NCBI GenBank assembly: GCA_902781245.1
Contig: CACZIP010000098.1
Location: 1-7,262 of the forward strand
Reading direction: 5' to 3'
DNA length: 7,262 nt
Source of the DNA: an uncultured Coriobacteriaceae bacterium
GTDB lineage: Bacteria; Actinomycetota; Coriobacteriia; Coriobacteriales; Eggerthellaceae
Below are positions 5,587 through 7,262 of this stretch, piece by piece. Numbering within the stretch: position 1 is the first letter of the stretch; each line of letters starts with the position of its first letter. The translations under genes and the position numbers were made by a program. Under the pieces are notes generated by a model. The model saw only the letters and a program-made list of their open reading frames with translations. It had not been told where the DNA came from and searched no databases.

Positions 5587-7262
5587 CGACGGCCCCCTTC
5601 CCCTCTCCATTGGCTGGCGCAATCCTGCACAACGACGAGCGATACCCTGGGAATCCAGAAATCGGATCGAGGTAGTCGCCATCAATCAAGTCGTTTGCAT
5701 TTGCCTGGGGCCAGTCGTGGTACATGTGAACATCGCCCACGCGTACGAGGTTGGTCACATGGGCGCGGACGACAACCTTTCCCTTTGGCGTGGCGATCGT
5801 CATCCACGCGCCATCTCCTATGCCCGCGGCCGCAGCGTCTTCAGGATTGATGTCTGCATGCGGATCGGGACTCAGCGCTCTCGTCCACGGCAAGCGGAAC
5901 GTGCGCGTGTGCTGGAACATCGGCAGACGTGCTCCGAGGTTCAAAACCAGGGGGTATTCGTCTGCCAAGTCAGGTCTTGAAATCGGGCTCATCGCTGGCT
6001 CGCGATACAACGGAAGAGCCTCGAGCCCTTCGCCCTCGAATTCCTCGAGCACGCTCGACACGAACTCGACCTTGCCTGACGGCGTCCTGAAGCCGTTATT
6101 CAGATATTTCCGCTCTGCTGGAGGCTTGGCGCTCGGCACCCACATGCCCTCGGGATGCTTGTCGAACTCCTCGACCGTCAAGCCGCTCGGTTCGACCATC
6201 CATTCGACACATGCCTCAATGCCTGCCTCGAGCAATTCGTCGCCGAGCGCCAAGCGTTTTGACAACTCCGAGAGGATGTCCACGTCGCTCCACGCCTCGC
6301 CGATCGGCTCAATCGCTGGCTGGGTGAACTGCACGTAACCCATGGGCCAACAGCGGATTTCGCGACGCTCGACCGAACTGCATGCAGGCAGGACGATATC
6401 GGCGTACTTCGCGCTGTCAGTGAGGAACAAATCAGCATCGACGATGAAGTCGAGCTTGCAGAGCTGGTCGATGAATTCCTGCGAACCAGGGAACATGCGG
6501 TAGTTCAAGCCGAGGGCGAAAAACGCCTTCAACGGATATGGTTGCCCCGTTTCGATCTGGCGGGGGATGTCGCACGCCTGCGCTTCGTTGCACAAACGCG
6601 TCCATACGGGAAAGCGCCTGGAGCCGATACGCTCTGGCAGCTCGGACAGCTTGCTCGCGCACGTGAACTCGCGCTCCCTCGTTGGAAATCCGCCAGGTTG
6701 GTGGACGAGCGACGGCGGGTTCATGCGATTGCCGCCCGCAATATCGAGATTGCCGGTCAGCGCTATGAGGCAGAAGACGGCGCGATAGTTCTGCACGCCG
6801 TTCGTGTGGTGCACGACGGGCGCAGCACTGAAATGCACGCAAGCAGGCTTCGCTTCCGCATACATCCTTGCCGCAGCACGGATATCGGCAGCGGACACAC
6901 AGCAAATTTCGGCCGCCTTCTCGGGCGTCATGTCTGCCACGAGCTGCTTGTACTCGTCGAAACCACGCGTCCAATTCGCCACGAAATCCTTGTCGTACAG
7001 CCCCTCTTCGACGATGACGTGTCCAAACGCCAGGGCAAGTGCGCCATCGGTGCCGGGACGCAACTGCAGGAAAACGTCGGCACGTTGCGCCAGGTCGGTC
7101 ACGCGGGGGTCGATGACGATCACCTTCACACCCGATTCGATCTTCTTGTCGATTCCCTTGAGGTTGAGGCTCTTCGTCGCCGAAGGATTGTGCGACCAGT
7201 ACACGACACAGTTCGTGTTCTTAAAGTCAGGACCTGCAGGCGCTCCGTACGTGAGCTGCTGC
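5579..7262 (-). CDS. Molybdopterin (bis-MGD) oxidoreductase, DMSO reductase family, 5' end outside window
   Basis: Some 560 residues of the catalytic subunit are visible; the frame stays open to the right edge, so the N-terminus, with any Tat signal, [4Fe-4S] motif and the residue binding molybdenum or tungsten, is missing. An in-frame GTG at 7204 is internal: the codons before it (TYGAPAGPDFKNTNCVV) continue the family pattern. Cofactor-binding landmarks are YWSHNPSATKS, VIVIDPRVTDLAQRAD with LRPGTDGALALAFGHVI, LTGNLDIAGGNRM, and DADLFLTDSAKYADIVLPAC. The C-terminal dinucleotide-binding domain (about 5962 to 5600) has LGARLPMFQHTRTFRLPW, SPDPHADINPEDAAAAGIGDG and GFPGYRSSLCRI. Family members reduce sulfur or nitrogen oxides, or act on organic molecules, as do acetylene hydratase, pyrogallol transhydroxylase and the catechol dehydroxylases of Eggerthella and Gordonibacter. 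The gene-pair layout and small ferredoxin suit the latter group, but substrate cannot be assigned without the missing part. It overlaps the ferredoxin gene by 8 bases. Confidence 0.93.
   Translation of the reverse strand, partial: QQLTYGAPAGPDFKNTNCVVYWSHNPSATKSLNLKGIDKKIESGVKVIVIDPRVTDLAQRADVFLQLRPGTDGALALAFGHVIVEEGLYDKDFVANWTRGFDEYKQLVADMTPEKAAEICCVSAADIRAAARMYAEAKPACVHFSAAPVVHHTNGVQNYRAVFCLIALTGNLDIAGGNRMNPPSLVHQPGGFPTREREFTCASKLSELPERIGSRRFPVWTRLCNEAQACDIPRQIETGQPYPLKAFFALGLNYRMFPGSQEFIDQLCKLDFIVDADLFLTDSAKYADIVLPACSSVERREIRCWPMGYVQFTQPAIEPIGEAWSDVDILSELSKRLALGDELLEAGIEACVEWMVEPSGLTVEEFDKHPEGMWVPSAKPPAERKYLNNGFRTPSGKVEFVSSVLEEFEGEGLEALPLYREPAMSPISRPDLADEYPLVLNLGARLPMFQHTRTFRLPWTRALSPDPHADINPEDAAAAGIGDGAWMTIATPKGKVVVRAHVTNLVRVGDVHMYHDWPQANANDLIDGDYLDPISGFPGYRSSLCRIAPANGEGKGAVDD

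Noticed and set aside
5029..5850. A 273-residue open frame on the plus strand
   Set aside because: It lies opposite the ferredoxin and molybdoenzyme genes, whose cysteine and cofactor motifs are unmistakable; the plus-strand translation has no coherent domain.
5579..7204. GTG at 7204 as the true start of the molybdoenzyme
   Set aside because: The frame upstream of it to the window edge continues conserved family sequence, and the protein would lack the domain that binds the metal.

Overview
The window reads as a piece of an anaerobic, moderately GC-rich bacterial genome. The gene set (a bis-MGD molybdoenzyme with a four-cluster ferredoxin partner, a UroD-superfamily methyltransferase-like protein, a LysR regulator, a 3-hydroxyacyl-CoA-dehydrogenase-like enzyme and a LarE sulfur transferase) and the codon use are most reminiscent of gut Coriobacteriia/Eggerthellaceae. 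That assignment is inference from gene content, not from a marker gene.

Layout. Positions 1 to about 214 encode, on the minus strand, the end of an ABC-exporter ATPase domain that stops abruptly inside its signature motif. From about 216, on the plus strand, an unrelated membrane protein begins in mid-reading-frame without a start signal and runs to 662. Two genes both lacking their 5' ends meet at one point, which looks like a recombination breakpoint or a chimeric assembly join. Next come larE (788-1615), a UroD/MtaA-like protein (1750-2994), a LysR-type regulator (3100-3990) and a 3-hydroxyacyl-CoA dehydrogenase family protein (4079-5041), all on the plus strand. On the minus strand, converging on these, are a 165-residue ferredoxin subunit (5089-5586) and a molybdopterin oxidoreductase (5579 to the right edge, 5' end missing) whose stop codon overlaps the ferredoxin start by 8 bases.

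How it may work together. The molybdoenzyme and ferredoxin are almost certainly one redox complex; catechol dehydroxylases and acetylene hydratase-like enzymes of gut Actinobacteria belong to this broad family, but the Mo-ligating residue lies outside the window. The UroD-like protein belongs to the superfamily that includes corrinoid methyltransferases, yet it lacks the canonical zinc ligands. The LysR gene sits between the UroD-like gene and the dehydrogenase and is a plausible local, ligand-responsive switch. A speculative reading is a small inducible cassette for demethylating, dehydroxylating or oxidising an aromatic or acyl-CoA substrate. larE supplies the nickel-pincer cofactor pathway and need not belong to the cassette.

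The non-coding gaps are short (all under 140 bases) but rich in symmetry: alternative hairpins in front of larE, an 18-bp-arm bulged hairpin in front of the UroD-like gene, and a 26-base near-perfect palindrome with five GACTC/GAGTC copies in front of the LysR gene. No tRNA, rRNA, CRISPR array, transposase or complete mobile element was seen.
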